A stretch of DNA of 64,000 bases from VAZQ01 sp050179645 (GCA_050179645.1 JBFXEX010000005.1:1-64000); one strand, 5' to 3'. Positions 17,120-25,614 are shown, counted from the first letter of the stretch. Notes: generated from the letters alone by a model not told the origin. Made by a program: numbers and translations.

Positions 17120-17863
17120 ATGGTCGTTCCGATCTATGACGACAATCCGTTCACGCAAACCGTCAAGCCGGTTGTCACTTGGTGCCTGATCGCCGGTAAT
17201 CTCGCGATTTTCTTTTATGAGATCGCGGCCACGCCGTTCGCGCTGGAGCGACTGATCGACACGTTCAGCCTGATCCCGGCGGCGCTGTTCGGCTACCTGC
17301 CGCCGCTCGGGCGGCTGCCTGTATCTCTGACGCCTTTGACCTATCAGTTCTTCCACGCCGATCTCTGGCACTTGCTCGGCAACATGATCTTTCTCTGGGT
17401 GTTCGGCGACGATATCGAGCGGGAGCTCGGCCGCTGGCGCTATCTTGCGTTCTATCTGCTGTGCGGCGCGATCGGCGGGCTCGTATTCGCGATCAGTGCG
17501 CCCGACTCCGACATCGAACTGATCGGCGCCTCGGGGTCGATCGCCGGAGTGGTCGTCGCCTACGCCATGCTGCGGCCGTGCGCGCGCGTGACCGTCCTGG
17601 TGTGGGTCATTCCGATGCGGATCGCCGCATATTGGGTGATCGGCCTCTTCGTGCTGACCCAACTCTGGAGTCTTGGGGCAGCATCGAAGAGTGAGGTCGC
17701 GTACTGGTGCCATTTCGGCGGCATGCTGGCCGGCGCGTTGCTATTCCCGTTGATGAAGCAGCCCGAAACAAGATTGTTCGACTGCGGTCCGCACCTGCCG
17801 GACACCGTCGTGCAGATCGGCCCGCGGCGCACCGGCGCCGTACGGTCCGACGGCTTCCGTTGA
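17120..17863 (+). CDS. Rhomboid family intramembrane serine protease
   Basis: A 247-residue membrane protease with six or so hydrophobic helices. The conserved H-x-x-x-N region is HADLWHLLGNMIFLWVFGD, the catalytic serine is in GASGS (near residue 140), and the catalytic histidine is in WCHFGGMLAG (near residue 199). Rhomboids cut single-pass membrane proteins within the bilayer; no target can be inferred. The position between the cobalamin adenosyltransferase (9 bases upstream) and etfB (108 bases downstream) is a recurring arrangement in alphaproteobacteria and probably reflects co-transcription rather than shared function. Confidence 0.88.
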   Translation: MVVPIYDDNPFTQTVKPVVTWCLIAGNLAIFFYEIAATPFALERLIDTFSLIPAALFGYLPPLGRLPVSLTPLTYQFFHADLWHLLGNMIFLWVFGDDIERELGRWRYLAFYLLCGAIGGLVFAISAPDSDIELIGASGSIAGVVVAYAMLRPCARVTVLVWVIPMRIAAYWVIGLFVLTQLWSLGAASKSEVAYWCHFGGMLAGALLFPLMKQPETRLFDCGPHLPDTVVQIGPRRTGAVRSDGFR

Positions 17864-17971
17864 CTCCGCAAGGTGGCGGCCATTAGGTTGCCGCCACATT
17901 CGCCCGGCGCCCGGGATCGCCGCGGCTTGGTGTTCCGACCGCAATTGGTCCCTCGCGAGAGCGCACTACCC

Positions 17972-18721
17972 ATGAAAATTCTGGTGCCCGTAAAACGGGT
18001 TGTCGACTACAACGTGAAAATCCGCGTCAAGAGTGACGGATCGGGCGTCGAGCTTGCTAACGTCAAGATGTCCATGAACCCTTTCGACGAAATCGCTGTC
18101 GAGGAGGCGTTGCGGCTGAAAGAGAAGGGCCAGGCCACCGAGGTGGTGGTGGTGTCGGTCGGTCCACAGCAGGCGGCGGAGACCATCCGCACCGCGCTGG
18201 CGATGGGGGCCGACCGCGGCATCCTGGTCAAGACCGACAGGCCCACCGAGCCGCTCGCGGTCGCCAAGATCCTCAAGGCGATCATCGGCGAGGAGAACCC
18301 GGGGCTCGTGATCCTCGGCAAGCAGGCAATCGACGACGACTGCAACCAGACCGGCCAGATGCTGGCTGCGCTTACCGGCTGGCCTCAGGGCACGTTCGCC
18401 TCCAAGCTGACGATCGACGGCGACAGCCTCCTGGTGACGCGCGAGGTCGACGGTGGTTTACAGACCGTCAAGCTGAAGTCGCCGGCAATCGTCACCACCG
18501 ACTTGCGGCTCAACGAGCCGCGCTATGCGTCGCTGCCCAACATCATGAAGGCGAAAAAGAAGCCGATCGACGAGAAGACGCCGGAGAGCTACGGCGTCGA
18601 TATCGCGCCACGGCTCGAAGTGCTCAAAACCGCCGAGCCCGCAGGCCGCAAGGCCGGCGTCAAGGTCAAGACCGTCGGCGAACTGATCGACAAGCTCAAG
18701 AACGAGGCAGGGTTGCTGTGA
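17972..18721 (+). CDS. etfB: Electron transfer flavoprotein, beta subunit
   Basis: EtfB and EtfA form the FAD/AMP-containing carrier that moves electrons from acyl-CoA dehydrogenases, including Mcd, to ETF:quinone oxidoreductase. The 249-residue protein begins MKILVPVKRVVDYNVKIRV, the standard family start, and has the AMP-binding region VLGKQAIDDDCNQTGQMLA and the signature VDGGLQTVKLKSPAIVTTDL. The recognition loop near LRLNEPRYASLPNIMKAKKK lets it dock on dehydrogenases. The ATG at 17972 matches the family; an upstream frame has no resemblance. Its stop overlaps the GTG of an unrelated binding-protein gene, so etfB and etfA are separated here. Confidence 0.95.
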   Translation: MKILVPVKRVVDYNVKIRVKSDGSGVELANVKMSMNPFDEIAVEEALRLKEKGQATEVVVVSVGPQQAAETIRTALAMGADRGILVKTDRPTEPLAVAKILKAIIGEENPGLVILGKQAIDDDCNQTGQMLAALTGWPQGTFASKLTIDGDSLLVTREVDGGLQTVKLKSPAIVTTDLRLNEPRYASLPNIMKAKKKPIDEKTPESYGVDIAPRLEVLKTAEPAGRKAGVKVKTVGELIDKLKNEAGLL

Positions 18722-19746
18722 TTGCCCGCGCCCCTGCCGACGCTCGGCCCATGCGGCCCGTTGGTGTTGGGCGCCGCGAGTTCGTCGCGCTGCTCGGTGG
18801 CGCGGCCGCGTTCGCGCCCTTCGCGGCGCTAGCGCAGCAGCCGCCACCGCTGGTGGGATTTCTCAACACCCAGTCGCCGGAGGCGTTCGCCTCGTACGTC
18901 GCGGCGTTCCGGGACGGCTTGCGGGATGCAGGCTATATAGATGGCCAGAACGTGGCGATCGAATACCGCTGGGCGCGGGATCGTAACGATATATTGCCGG
19001 TCCTCGCGACCGAGCTTGTTGCGCGCCGGCCTGCTGTGATCGCCACGAGTGGCGGGGAACTGGCGGCAAGGGCGGTAAAATCCGCGACGTCGACCATTCC
19101 CATTGTGTTCCTCACCGGCGGGGATCCGGTGGAGCAGGGGCTGGTCCAGAGTTTCAACCGTCCCGGCGGAAATGCGACCGGGATGACCCAGCTTACGCTG
19201 ACCCTTGATCCCAAGCGTCTTGGGCTGTTGCGGGATCTGATACCGGAAGCGAAGACCATCGCGCTCCTGCTCAATCCGACCTTTCCGGGAACGGCAGCGA
19301 GAGAACGCCGCCTCAACGAAGCGGGCCGTGCGATCGGCCTGGACCTGATCGCTCTACACGCCAGCAGCGAAGCCGAAATCGAACAGACCCTGTCGAACTT
19401 TGAACGCCGGCGTGCCGATGCGGTCTTGGTCGGCGGCGATCCTTTCTTCAACAGTCGTCGCAACCAGATCGTTGCGCTCACCGCGCGCCTGCGGATTCCG
19501 GCGATGTACGAGTGGCGCGATTTCGTTGCCGCCGGCGGCTTGATGAGCTACGGCACGCATCTCCCGGATGCCTACCGTCAGGCCGGCATGTATTCCGGGC
19601 GCATTCTCAAGGGCGAGAAGCCTGCCGACATGCCAGTGCTGCAGCCAACTCAATTCAAGCTGATCCTCAATCTGAAGACGGCCGGAACGCTCGGCCTCAC
19701 GTTCCCGCCGAGCCTGCTCGCGCTCGCCGACGAAGTGATCGAATGA
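18718..19746 (+). CDS. ABC transporter substrate-binding protein (COG2984 type), between etfB and etfA
   Basis: A 342-residue periplasmic binding protein of the DUF534/COG2984 type often annotated as an ABC substrate-binding protein. The N-terminus holds a twin-arginine motif RREFVALLGG and an Ala-rich signal ending near LAQQPPP; PLVGFLNTQSPE and PIVFLTGGDPVEQGLV are family-typical. The GTG at 18718 overlaps the etfB stop as GTGA with AGGCAGGG before it; an in-frame ATG at 18751 is the alternative start. No permease or ATPase genes lie nearby, so the carrier must be elsewhere, or the protein has another role. Its place inside etfBA is unexpected. Confidence 0.85.
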   Translation: MIARAPADARPMRPVGVGRREFVALLGGAAAFAPFAALAQQPPPLVGFLNTQSPEAFASYVAAFRDGLRDAGYIDGQNVAIEYRWARDRNDILPVLATELVARRPAVIATSGGELAARAVKSATSTIPIVFLTGGDPVEQGLVQSFNRPGGNATGMTQLTLTLDPKRLGLLRDLIPEAKTIALLLNPTFPGTAARERRLNEAGRAIGLDLIALHASSEAEIEQTLSNFERRRADAVLVGGDPFFNSRRNQIVALTARLRIPAMYEWRDFVAAGGLMSYGTHLPDAYRQAGMYSGRILKGEKPADMPVLQPTQFKLILNLKTAGTLGLTFPPSLLALADEVIE

Positions 19747-19804
19747 CCGGGTGCCCTGTGATTTGCGCCGCCACCGACATGACCAACCCGACTGGAAATC
19801 CGTA

Positions 19805-20752
19805 ATGACCACGCTGCTGATTGCCGAGCACGACAACAAGGTGCTCAAGGATGCCACCAACAAGGCGCTCACCGCCGCCAGGGCGCTGGGCGAGCCGGTC
19901 CATGTGCTGGTCGCGGGTTCGGGCGCCCGCGCCGCTGCCGACGCCGCCGCCAAGCTCGACGGTGTGGCGAAAGTACTCATTGCGGACGGTGCCGCCTACG
20001 AACACATGCTGGCCGAGCCGATGGCGGCGCTGATCGTGGCGTTGGCACCGGCCTACGCCGCAGTCGTCGCCCCGGCCACCACTAGCGGCAAAAACGTCAT
20101 GCCGCGGGTCGCCGCTTTGCTCGACGTCATGCAGGTGTCCGATATCGTCAAGGTGATCGCACCCGACACGTTCGAGCGGCTGATTTATGCCGGCAACGCG
20201 CTGCAGACCGTACGCTCGAAGGACAAGATCAAGGTGATCACGGTTCGCACCTCGACCTTCCAGGCGACCGGGGAGGGCGGCTCGTCCGCTCCGGTCGAGG
20301 ATGCGGCCGCGACCGCGGACCCCGGGGTATCGTCGTTCGTCGGCGAGGAACTGTCGAAATCGGAGCGGCCGGAGCTGACTTCGGCGAAAATCATCATTTC
20401 GGGCGGCCGGGCGATGCAAAGCCGCGAGAACTTCACCAAATATATCGAGCCGGTGGCTGACAAGCTGGGCGCTGCGGTTGGCGCCTCGCGCGCGGCGGTC
20501 GATGCCGGCTACGCGCCTAACGACTGGCAGGTCGGCCAGACCGGCAAGGTGGTGGCGCCCGAACTCTATATTGCTGTTGGCATTTCCGGTGCTATCCAGC
20601 ACCTCGCCGGCATGAAGGACTCGAAGGTGATCGTGGCGATCAACAAGGACGAAGAGGCGCCGATTTTCCAGGTTGCCGACTACGGCCTGGTCGCCGATCT
20701 CTACCAGGCGTTGCCGGAGCTCGCGGCTGAACTCGGCAAGCTCGGCCGCTAA
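19805..20752 (+). CDS. etfA: Electron transfer flavoprotein, alpha subunit
   Basis: The 315-residue EtfA partner of EtfB, carrying the FAD. The N-terminal half is the ETF fold starting MTTLLIAEHDNK; the C-terminal FAD domain shows ISGGRAMQSRENF, GASRAAVDAGYAPNDWQVGQ and GISGAIQHLAGMKDSKVIV. The ATG at 19805 lies 58 bases after the stop of the binding-protein gene. With EtfB it should take electrons from Mcd and other acyl-CoA dehydrogenases. The downstream hbd gene is 86 bases away on the same strand and probably belongs to the same transcription unit. Confidence 0.95.
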   Translation: MTTLLIAEHDNKVLKDATNKALTAARALGEPVHVLVAGSGARAAADAAAKLDGVAKVLIADGAAYEHMLAEPMAALIVALAPAYAAVVAPATTSGKNVMPRVAALLDVMQVSDIVKVIAPDTFERLIYAGNALQTVRSKDKIKVITVRTSTFQATGEGGSSAPVEDAAATADPGVSSFVGEELSKSERPELTSAKIIISGGRAMQSRENFTKYIEPVADKLGAAVGASRAAVDAGYAPNDWQVGQTGKVVAPELYIAVGISGAIQHLAGMKDSKVIVAINKDEEAPIFQVADYGLVADLYQALPELAAELGKLGR

Positions 20753-20838
20753 CCGTGCCGGCGATAACCTCCGGCGGCCGGTGGTGTCAGGTTACGGATC
20801 GGCGTAAGATCAAAAGAAAATAGGACGAACGCACGGCC

Positions 20839-21759
20839 ATGAGTGAAGTCAAAGAACGTCCGGCGGCCCGCGCCGAGAAGGCGCAAGCGATCCGCTCTGT
20901 TGGGGTGATCGGGGCCGGGCAAATGGGCAGCGGCATCGCGCATGTCTGTGCGCTGTCCGGTTTTGAGGTCAGGCTCAACGATGTCAGCGCCGACCGGATC
21001 AAGGCCGGCATTGCGACAATCAACGGCAACATGGCGCGGCAGGTCGCCCGCAAGCGCATTTCCGAGGAGGATCGCCAGGCCGCGCTCAGGAAAATCGCGC
21101 CGGCGGAGAATTTCGACGATTTCGGCGACTGCGATCTGGTGATCGAGGCGGCAACCGAGAAGGAGGAGGTCAAGCGGCAGATCTTCGTCAATCTCTGCCC
21201 ATCGCTTAAACCGGAGGCAATTGTCGGCACCAATACGTCGTCGATTTCGATTACCCGGCTGGCGTCATCGACGGATCGGCCGGAGAAGTTCATCGGCATT
21301 CATTTCATGAATCCGGTGCCGCTGATGGAGCTGGTGGAACTGATCCGCGGCATCGCCACCGACGATCCGACTTTCGTCACCACCAAGGCTTTTGTGACCA
21401 AGCTCGGCAAGACCATCGCGGTCGCCGAGGATTTCCCGGCGTTCATCGTCAACCGCATCCTGCTGCCGATGATCAACGAGGCGATCTACACGCTCTATGA
21501 GGGCGTCGGCAACGTCGAGGCGATCGACACCGCGATGCGGCTCGGCGCGCACCACCCGATGGGTCCGTTGGAACTCGCCGACTTCATCGGTCTCGACACC
21601 TGCCTTTCGGTGATGCAGGTGCTGCACGAGGGGCTAGCGGATTCCAAATACCGGCCGTGCCCGCTGCTGGTGAAGTACGTCGAGGCCGGCTGGCTCGGCC
21701 GCAAGACCCAGCGCGGCTTCTACGATTATCGCGGCGAGAAACCGGTGCCGACGCGCTGA
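20839..21759 (+). CDS. hbd: 3-Hydroxybutyryl-CoA (3-hydroxyacyl-CoA) dehydrogenase
   Basis: A 306-residue L-3-hydroxyacyl-CoA dehydrogenase that interconverts 3-hydroxybutyryl-CoA and acetoacetyl-CoA with NAD(P). The N-terminus has VGVIGAGQMGSGIAHVCA (dinucleotide motif GxGxxG), then VIEAATEKEEVKR and the catalytic histidine in IGIHFMNPVPLM with the glutamate of MELVELI. The C-terminal domain has FPAFIVNRILLPMINEAIY and HHPMGPLELADFIGLDTC. The length is that of the stand-alone bacterial enzyme, without the crotonase fusion of FadB. It follows etfA and feeds the crotonyl-CoA branch used by Ccr or general beta-oxidation. Confidence 0.93.
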   Translation: MSEVKERPAARAEKAQAIRSVGVIGAGQMGSGIAHVCALSGFEVRLNDVSADRIKAGIATINGNMARQVARKRISEEDRQAALRKIAPAENFDDFGDCDLVIEAATEKEEVKRQIFVNLCPSLKPEAIVGTNTSSISITRLASSTDRPEKFIGIHFMNPVPLMELVELIRGIATDDPTFVTTKAFVTKLGKTIAVAEDFPAFIVNRILLPMINEAIYTLYEGVGNVEAIDTAMRLGAHHPMGPLELADFIGLDTCLSVMQVLHEGLADSKYRPCPLLVKYVEAGWLGRKTQRGFYDYRGEKPVPTR

Positions 21760-21785
21760 ATTGTACGCGTCCTATCGATAGCGTA

Positions 21786-21808
21786 ACGGGCGGCCGCGGG
21801 CCGCCCGT
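21786..21808. terminator. Strong hairpin between convergent hbd and gst
   Basis: ACGGGCGGCC and GGCCGCCCGT form a perfect 10-bp GC-rich stem with a GCG loop, 27 bases after hbd and 20 before the end of gst. GTTGTT follows on the plus side, so it may serve both converging genes. Confidence 0.65.
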
Positions 21809-21827
21809 GTTGTTCCAGCTTCGCGAC

Positions 21828-22463
21828 TTACGCTGCGGCGGCCGGCATTTGCGGTGCCGTCTGCTGCCAGCATGGCAGCGCCGAGACCCGGCCGAACCAC
21901 GCCTGCACGTGCCGGTACGGCGCCAGCGGCATTTCGGCTCCCTGCGCATGAAACAGCGCCGCCGCGACCGAGAAGTCGGCAAGCGTGACGTCCTTGCCGA
22001 CGAGGTACGGCTGCTGCGCCAGGTGCGCATCGAGCACCTTGGCTTCCTTGTGGAAACACGCGAGAGCCTGGGCCACGACCGCTTCGTCGGGCGGGCCGAG
22101 GTTCAGGAATTTCTTCACCAGCCGCTGGAACACGAGCGGATCGCAGGCTTCCTTGCCCCAATGCGCGAGGTCCCAGCTCTGCCAGCGCATGATGTCGGCG
22201 CGCGCGCGGGCGTCGTTCGGCCAAAGCGAATTGGCCGACTTGCTGGCGATGTATTGCATGATCGCGGTCGATTCCCAGAGCGTGAAGTCGCCGTCCACCA
22301 GCGTCGGTACGCGGCCGGTCGGATTGAGCGCCAGATAGTCGGGCGTATGCGAGCCGCCTTTGGTCAGGTCGACAAATTCGAGCTCCAGCGGAACCCGAAG
22401 ATGCGCTGCGACCGCGCGTACCTTCCAGGTGTTGGGCGACGGCGGGAAGCCATAGAGCTTCAT
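21828..22463 (-). CDS. Glutathione S-transferase family protein
   Basis: A 211-residue two-domain GST. The thioredoxin-like N-terminal domain starts MKLYGFPPSPNTWKVRAVAA and includes the cis-proline region TGRVPTLVDGDFTLWESTAI, where ES binds the glutathione gamma-glutamyl group. The all-alpha C-terminal domain carries YLVGKDVTLADFSVAAALF, the conserved N-capping aspartate motif. The S/N residues near PSPNTWK are in the position of the catalytic residue. The ATG at 22463 fits the family start. The gene is followed upstream by an SRPBCC gene on the same strand (50 bases) and may share the ArsR-controlled transcript. The substrate is unknown. Confidence 0.88.
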   Translation of the reverse strand: MKLYGFPPSPNTWKVRAVAAHLRVPLELEFVDLTKGGSHTPDYLALNPTGRVPTLVDGDFTLWESTAIMQYIASKSANSLWPNDARARADIMRWQSWDLAHWGKEACDPLVFQRLVKKFLNLGPPDEAVVAQALACFHKEAKVLDAHLAQQPYLVGKDVTLADFSVAAALFHAQGAEMPLAPYRHVQAWFGRVSALPCWQQTAPQMPAAAA

Positions 22464-22513
22464 GATCGACTCCTTCGGTTCAGGTGGATGGGAGGTCGGG
22501 AGATGGTCGGGGC

Positions 22514-22951
22514 TCACGCCAGATATCGTTCGAGCTTATCAAGCGCGCCGGTCCAACCGGCGTTATGGCGGTCGCGAGCCGGTTCGTCGAAGAAATGCTC
22601 GTGCGTGAGGGTCAGCAGGGTGCCGCCGCCGTCCGGCTTGAACTTGACGGTGACGAGGGATTCGCGCTCCGGCGTTGAGCGCCAGGCCCAGGTGTAGACC
22701 AGTTTCTCGTCGGGGATCACTTCGCGAAACGTCCCGCTGACATCGTGGTTGCTGCCGTCGGGCGACCTGCCGAGGATGCGATAGCGGCCGCCCGGACGGG
22801 TGTCGAATTCGGCCAGCAGAACCTCGACGCCGCCCGGCCCGAACCAACGCTTCACTTGCTCCGGCTCCGTCCACGCCCGGTAGACCCTGGCGGGCGGCGC
22901 TTTGAACCGACGCTTGAGGGTGAGGCTTGGCTTGACGACGGTGGTGGACAT
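22514..22951 (-). CDS. SRPBCC (AHSA1-type) domain protein
   Basis: A 145-residue START-like protein of the activator-of-Hsp90 homologue family. The pattern LKRRFKAPPARVYRAWTEPE followed by VKRWFGPGG is the standard opening of bacterial SRPBCC proteins, and TLLTLTHEHFFDEPARDRHN then GWTGALDKLERYL is the standard end. Such proteins bind hydrophobic ligands in a deep cavity. Bacterial copies are usually paired, as here, with an ArsR-type regulator gene that overlaps or directly precedes them. Ligand and physiological role are unknown. The start ATG at 22951 lies inside the end of the regulator gene. Confidence 0.87.
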   Translation of the reverse strand: MSTTVVKPSLTLKRRFKAPPARVYRAWTEPEQVKRWFGPGGVEVLLAEFDTRPGGRYRILGRSPDGSNHDVSGTFREVIPDEKLVYTWAWRSTPERESLVTVKFKPDGGGTLLTLTHEHFFDEPARDRHNAGWTGALDKLERYLA

Positions 22952-23280
22952 GACTCCTCCTCCAGGAATGCGGCGAGCCGATCAAGCCGCTCGGACCAGA
23001 ACTTCTCGTAGCGGTGCAGCCACTCGCTCGCTTCCGCCATAGGGGCCGCTCGCAGCCGGCAGACGACGGTACGGCCGGTCTTCTCGCGGGCGATCAGTCC
23101 GGCCTCCGACAGCACGTCGAGGTGCTTCATGACGGCCGGCAGCGACATCGTGAACGGGCGGGCGAGTTCGCTGACCGACACCTCATCGCGCTCGCCCAGT
23201 TGGGCAAGGAGCGCGCGGCGAGTCGGGTCGGCGAGCGCCGCGAATGTCCGGTCCAGCGAAGCGTGCAAAAGGTAAACCAT
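22852..23280 (-). CDS. ArsR family transcriptional regulator, paired with SRPBCC gene
   Basis: A 142-residue regulator with an ArsR-type winged helix at about residues 5-90: LADPTRRALLAQLGERDEVSV then SELARPFTMSLPAVMKHLDV as recognition helix, and the wing REKTGRTVVCRL. No metal-binding cysteine motif (ELCVCDL) is present, so it is not a classical arsenic sensor; it belongs to the set that controls SRPBCC genes. The last 33 residues (SCPPPSSSQASP onward) are low-complexity and read through the beginning of the SRPBCC gene in another frame, a 100-base overlap. The start ATG at 23280 lies within a palindrome that may be its own operator. Confidence 0.85.
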   Translation of the reverse strand: MVYLLHASLDRTFAALADPTRRALLAQLGERDEVSVSELARPFTMSLPAVMKHLDVLSEAGLIAREKTGRTVVCRLRAAPMAEASEWLHRYEKFWSERLDRLAAFLEEESCPPPSSSQASPSSVGSKRRPPGSTGRGRSRSK

Positions 23281-23286
23281 TTGGTT
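23275..23286. promoter_or_regulatory. Palindrome over the start of the ArsR-SRPBCC unit
   Basis: AACCATTTGGTT is a 5-bp inverted repeat with a 2-bp centre, covering the start codon of the ArsR-type gene. ArsR proteins bind 12-2-12-like imperfect palindromes at their own promoters, so this is a plausible autoregulatory site. Confidence 0.4.
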
Positions 23287-23382
23287 AAGTGTTAGAGCGC
23301 GCGGTCGCCGCTGTCAATGGCGTTCGACAGGGCTCAGGTTTCGCAGGCTCCAGTTCGACCGGTTTCAGCCCGCACGCTCGGG

Positions 23383-24075
23383 CTATTTCGTCAACGCCGC
23401 GGTGACGAGTTTGACCGCATCATCGCTCGCCCACTCGGCCGGGCCCGCCAGGGTGGCGATCTCGCAGCCGGCCGGGTCCACCAGCAGCGTAGTCGGCATG
23501 CCGGTCGCGCGGCCGACAACCTTCAGTTCCTGGAACACTTTGGCGCTCGGATCGGCGTAGTAGGTGAGGCGGTCGATGCCGGCGTCTTTCAGCCAGTTCT
23601 TCGGCTTGTCGAGGTCGCGGGTGTCGATATTGATCGCCACCACCTGGAACGCAGGCCCGCCGAGCTTGGCTTCGAGCGCGTCCAGCGCCGGCATCTCCTT
23701 CCGGCAAGGAACGCACCACGTGGCCCACAGATTGAGAAGCACGGTACGGCCGCGCCATTCGGAGAGCCGGCGCTCCTGCCCGGCGGCGTCTCGCATGGTC
23801 AAGTCCGGGAGACGCAGCGGCCGTTCGGCCACCACCACGCCCGCCACTTCGCCACGGGCGAGCGGCGCGATCCGCCGGGCCATGTCCACGGCCGGCGCGC
23901 ACGCAGGATCGCCCGCATTGCGCTGGAAGGCCGCGATCCCGTATACCGCCCCGGCCAGCCCAATGCCGACCACGGCTCCCAGCGACGCCGCGACGATCAA
24001 CCGGCGGCGGCGCGCGTCATTGCCCGGCGTCGCGGGTTTCGGTTCGGGTGAGGGCTGAGTAGGCAGATCGGTCAT
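23383..24075 (-). CDS. tlpA: TlpA family thiol:disulfide interchange protein
   Basis: A membrane-anchored periplasmic thioredoxin of 230 residues. One N-terminal helix (about 25-47, LIVAASLGAVVGIGLAGAVY) anchors it, and a thioredoxin-like domain follows with the active site ATWCVPCRKEMP near residue 117-128 and the cis-proline loop GMPTTLLVDP. In Bradyrhizobium TlpA keeps copper ligands of cytochrome oxidase and ScoI reduced, so a role in cytochrome oxidase assembly is likely here. The gene is divergent from argH with 45 bases between start codons, an arrangement common in relatives of this group. Confidence 0.9.
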   Translation of the reverse strand: MTDLPTQPSPEPKPATPGNDARRRRLIVAASLGAVVGIGLAGAVYGIAAFQRNAGDPACAPAVDMARRIAPLARGEVAGVVVAERPLRLPDLTMRDAAGQERRLSEWRGRTVLLNLWATWCVPCRKEMPALDALEAKLGGPAFQVVAINIDTRDLDKPKNWLKDAGIDRLTYYADPSAKVFQELKVVGRATGMPTTLLVDPAGCEIATLAGPAEWASDDAVKLVTAALTK

Positions 24076-24120
24076 TCGGGCAACGTCTTACGTGGGCCTT
24101 ATCGCGAGCAGCGGCGTGTC

Positions 24121-25515
24121 ATGAGCAACAAGATGTGGGGCGGGCGGTTTGGCGCAAGCCCCGATGCCGTCATGGACGAGATCAATGCCTCGATCGATTT
24201 CGACCGGCACCTTTTCCGTCAGGACATCGCCGCGAGCAAGGCCCACGCCGCGATGCTGGCCAAGCAGGGCATTATCCCGGCGGACGATGCGCGCAAGATC
24301 GCTCACGGTCTAGACACGATCCTGTCAGAAATCGAGGCCGGCAAATTCGAGTTCAAGCGTGCGCTCGAAGACATTCACATGAACGTCGAAGGCCGGCTCG
24401 CCGAACTGATCGGGCCGGCCGCCGGCCGCTTGCACACCGCGCGCTCGCGCAACGATCAGGTGGCGACCGACTTCCGGCTGTGGGTGCGCGCCACCGTCGA
24501 CACGATCGACGGCGCGCTCGCAGACTACCAGCGCGCGCTCGCCGAAAAGGCGCTCGAACACGCCGCAACCGTGATGCCGGGCTTCACCCATCTGCAAACT
24601 GCGCAGCCTGTCACCTTCGGACATCACCTGCTCGCCTACGTGGAGATGACGGCGCGCGATCGCGGCCGGTTCGCGGATGCGCGTAAGCGCGGCAATGAAT
24701 CGCCGCTGGGCGCTGCCGCGCTCGCCGGCACGGCGTTTCCGCTCGACCGCGCAATGACCGCGAAGGCGCTCGGTTTCGCGCGTCCGATGGCGAATTCGCT
24801 CGATGCGGTCTCCGATCGCGATTTCGTGCTGGAGGCGCTGTCGGCGGCCGCGATCACCGCGGTCCACCTGTCGCGCTTCGCCGAAGAGATCGTGATCTGG
24901 TGCTCGCCGCTCACCGGTCTGGTGTCGCTCTCCGACAAGTTCACGACCGGTTCGTCGATCATGCCGCAGAAGCGCAATCCGGACGCCGCCGAACTGGTGC
25001 GCGCCAAGACTGGGCGCATCATCGGCGCCCTGTCGGCCCTGTTGATCGTGATGAAGGGACTGCCGCTCGCCTATCAAAAGGACATGCAGGAGGACAAGGA
25101 GGGCGCGATCGACGCGCTCTCGGCGCTGAGTCTCTCCATTGCCGCGATGACCGGGATGGTGCGCGACATGACGCCCGACGTGGAGCGCATGCGGGTTGCG
25201 GCCGGACAGGGCTATTCGACTGCCACCGATCTCGCCGACTGGCTGGTGCGCACGCTCAAGATGCCGTTCCGGGAAGCGCATCACGTGACGGGAAGGATTG
25301 TCGCAAAGGCGGCGGCGGACGGCGTGCCGCTGCACGAACTGCCGCTCGCCGCCATGCAGTCGGTCGAGAAGCGGATCACCAAGGACGTTTTCGCGGTGCT
25401 GTCGGTCGACAACTCGGTCAACAGCCGGGTGAGCCTTGGTGGGACGGCGCCGAAAAACGTCCGCCGGGAGGCTAACCGCTGGCTCAAGGCGCTGGCGAAA
25501 GAGCGGCCGGCTTGA
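24121..25515 (+). CDS. argH: Argininosuccinate lyase
   Basis: ArgH splits argininosuccinate into arginine and fumarate, the last step of arginine biosynthesis. The 464-residue protein has the expected length and the three conserved regions of the fumarase/aspartase superfamily: MWGGRFGASPDAVMDEINAS at the N-terminus, HTARSRNDQVATDFRLW in the middle, and the mobile signature loop GSSIMPQKRNPDAAELVR with the catalytic serine. FTHLQTAQPVTFGHHLLAY gives the general-acid region. The ATG at 24121 has only a weak ribosome site. The gene is divergent from tlpA and upstream of a GYD protein gene and lptM. Confidence 0.97.
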   Translation: MSNKMWGGRFGASPDAVMDEINASIDFDRHLFRQDIAASKAHAAMLAKQGIIPADDARKIAHGLDTILSEIEAGKFEFKRALEDIHMNVEGRLAELIGPAAGRLHTARSRNDQVATDFRLWVRATVDTIDGALADYQRALAEKALEHAATVMPGFTHLQTAQPVTFGHHLLAYVEMTARDRGRFADARKRGNESPLGAAALAGTAFPLDRAMTAKALGFARPMANSLDAVSDRDFVLEALSAAAITAVHLSRFAEEIVIWCSPLTGLVSLSDKFTTGSSIMPQKRNPDAAELVRAKTGRIIGALSALLIVMKGLPLAYQKDMQEDKEGAIDALSALSLSIAAMTGMVRDMTPDVERMRVAAGQGYSTATDLADWLVRTLKMPFREAHHVTGRIVAKAAADGVPLHELPLAAMQSVEKRITKDVFAVLSVDNSVNSRVSLGGTAPKNVRREANRWLKALAKERPA

Positions 25516-25614
25516 TCGGCAGTTCGAGCCGCCCGACCGCATTGCTGCACGTCCGCGCCGGCGGTAAGCTTCGGCGTCAATAACAAACAAACAGATTTTC
25601 CAGGGAGGAATGCC

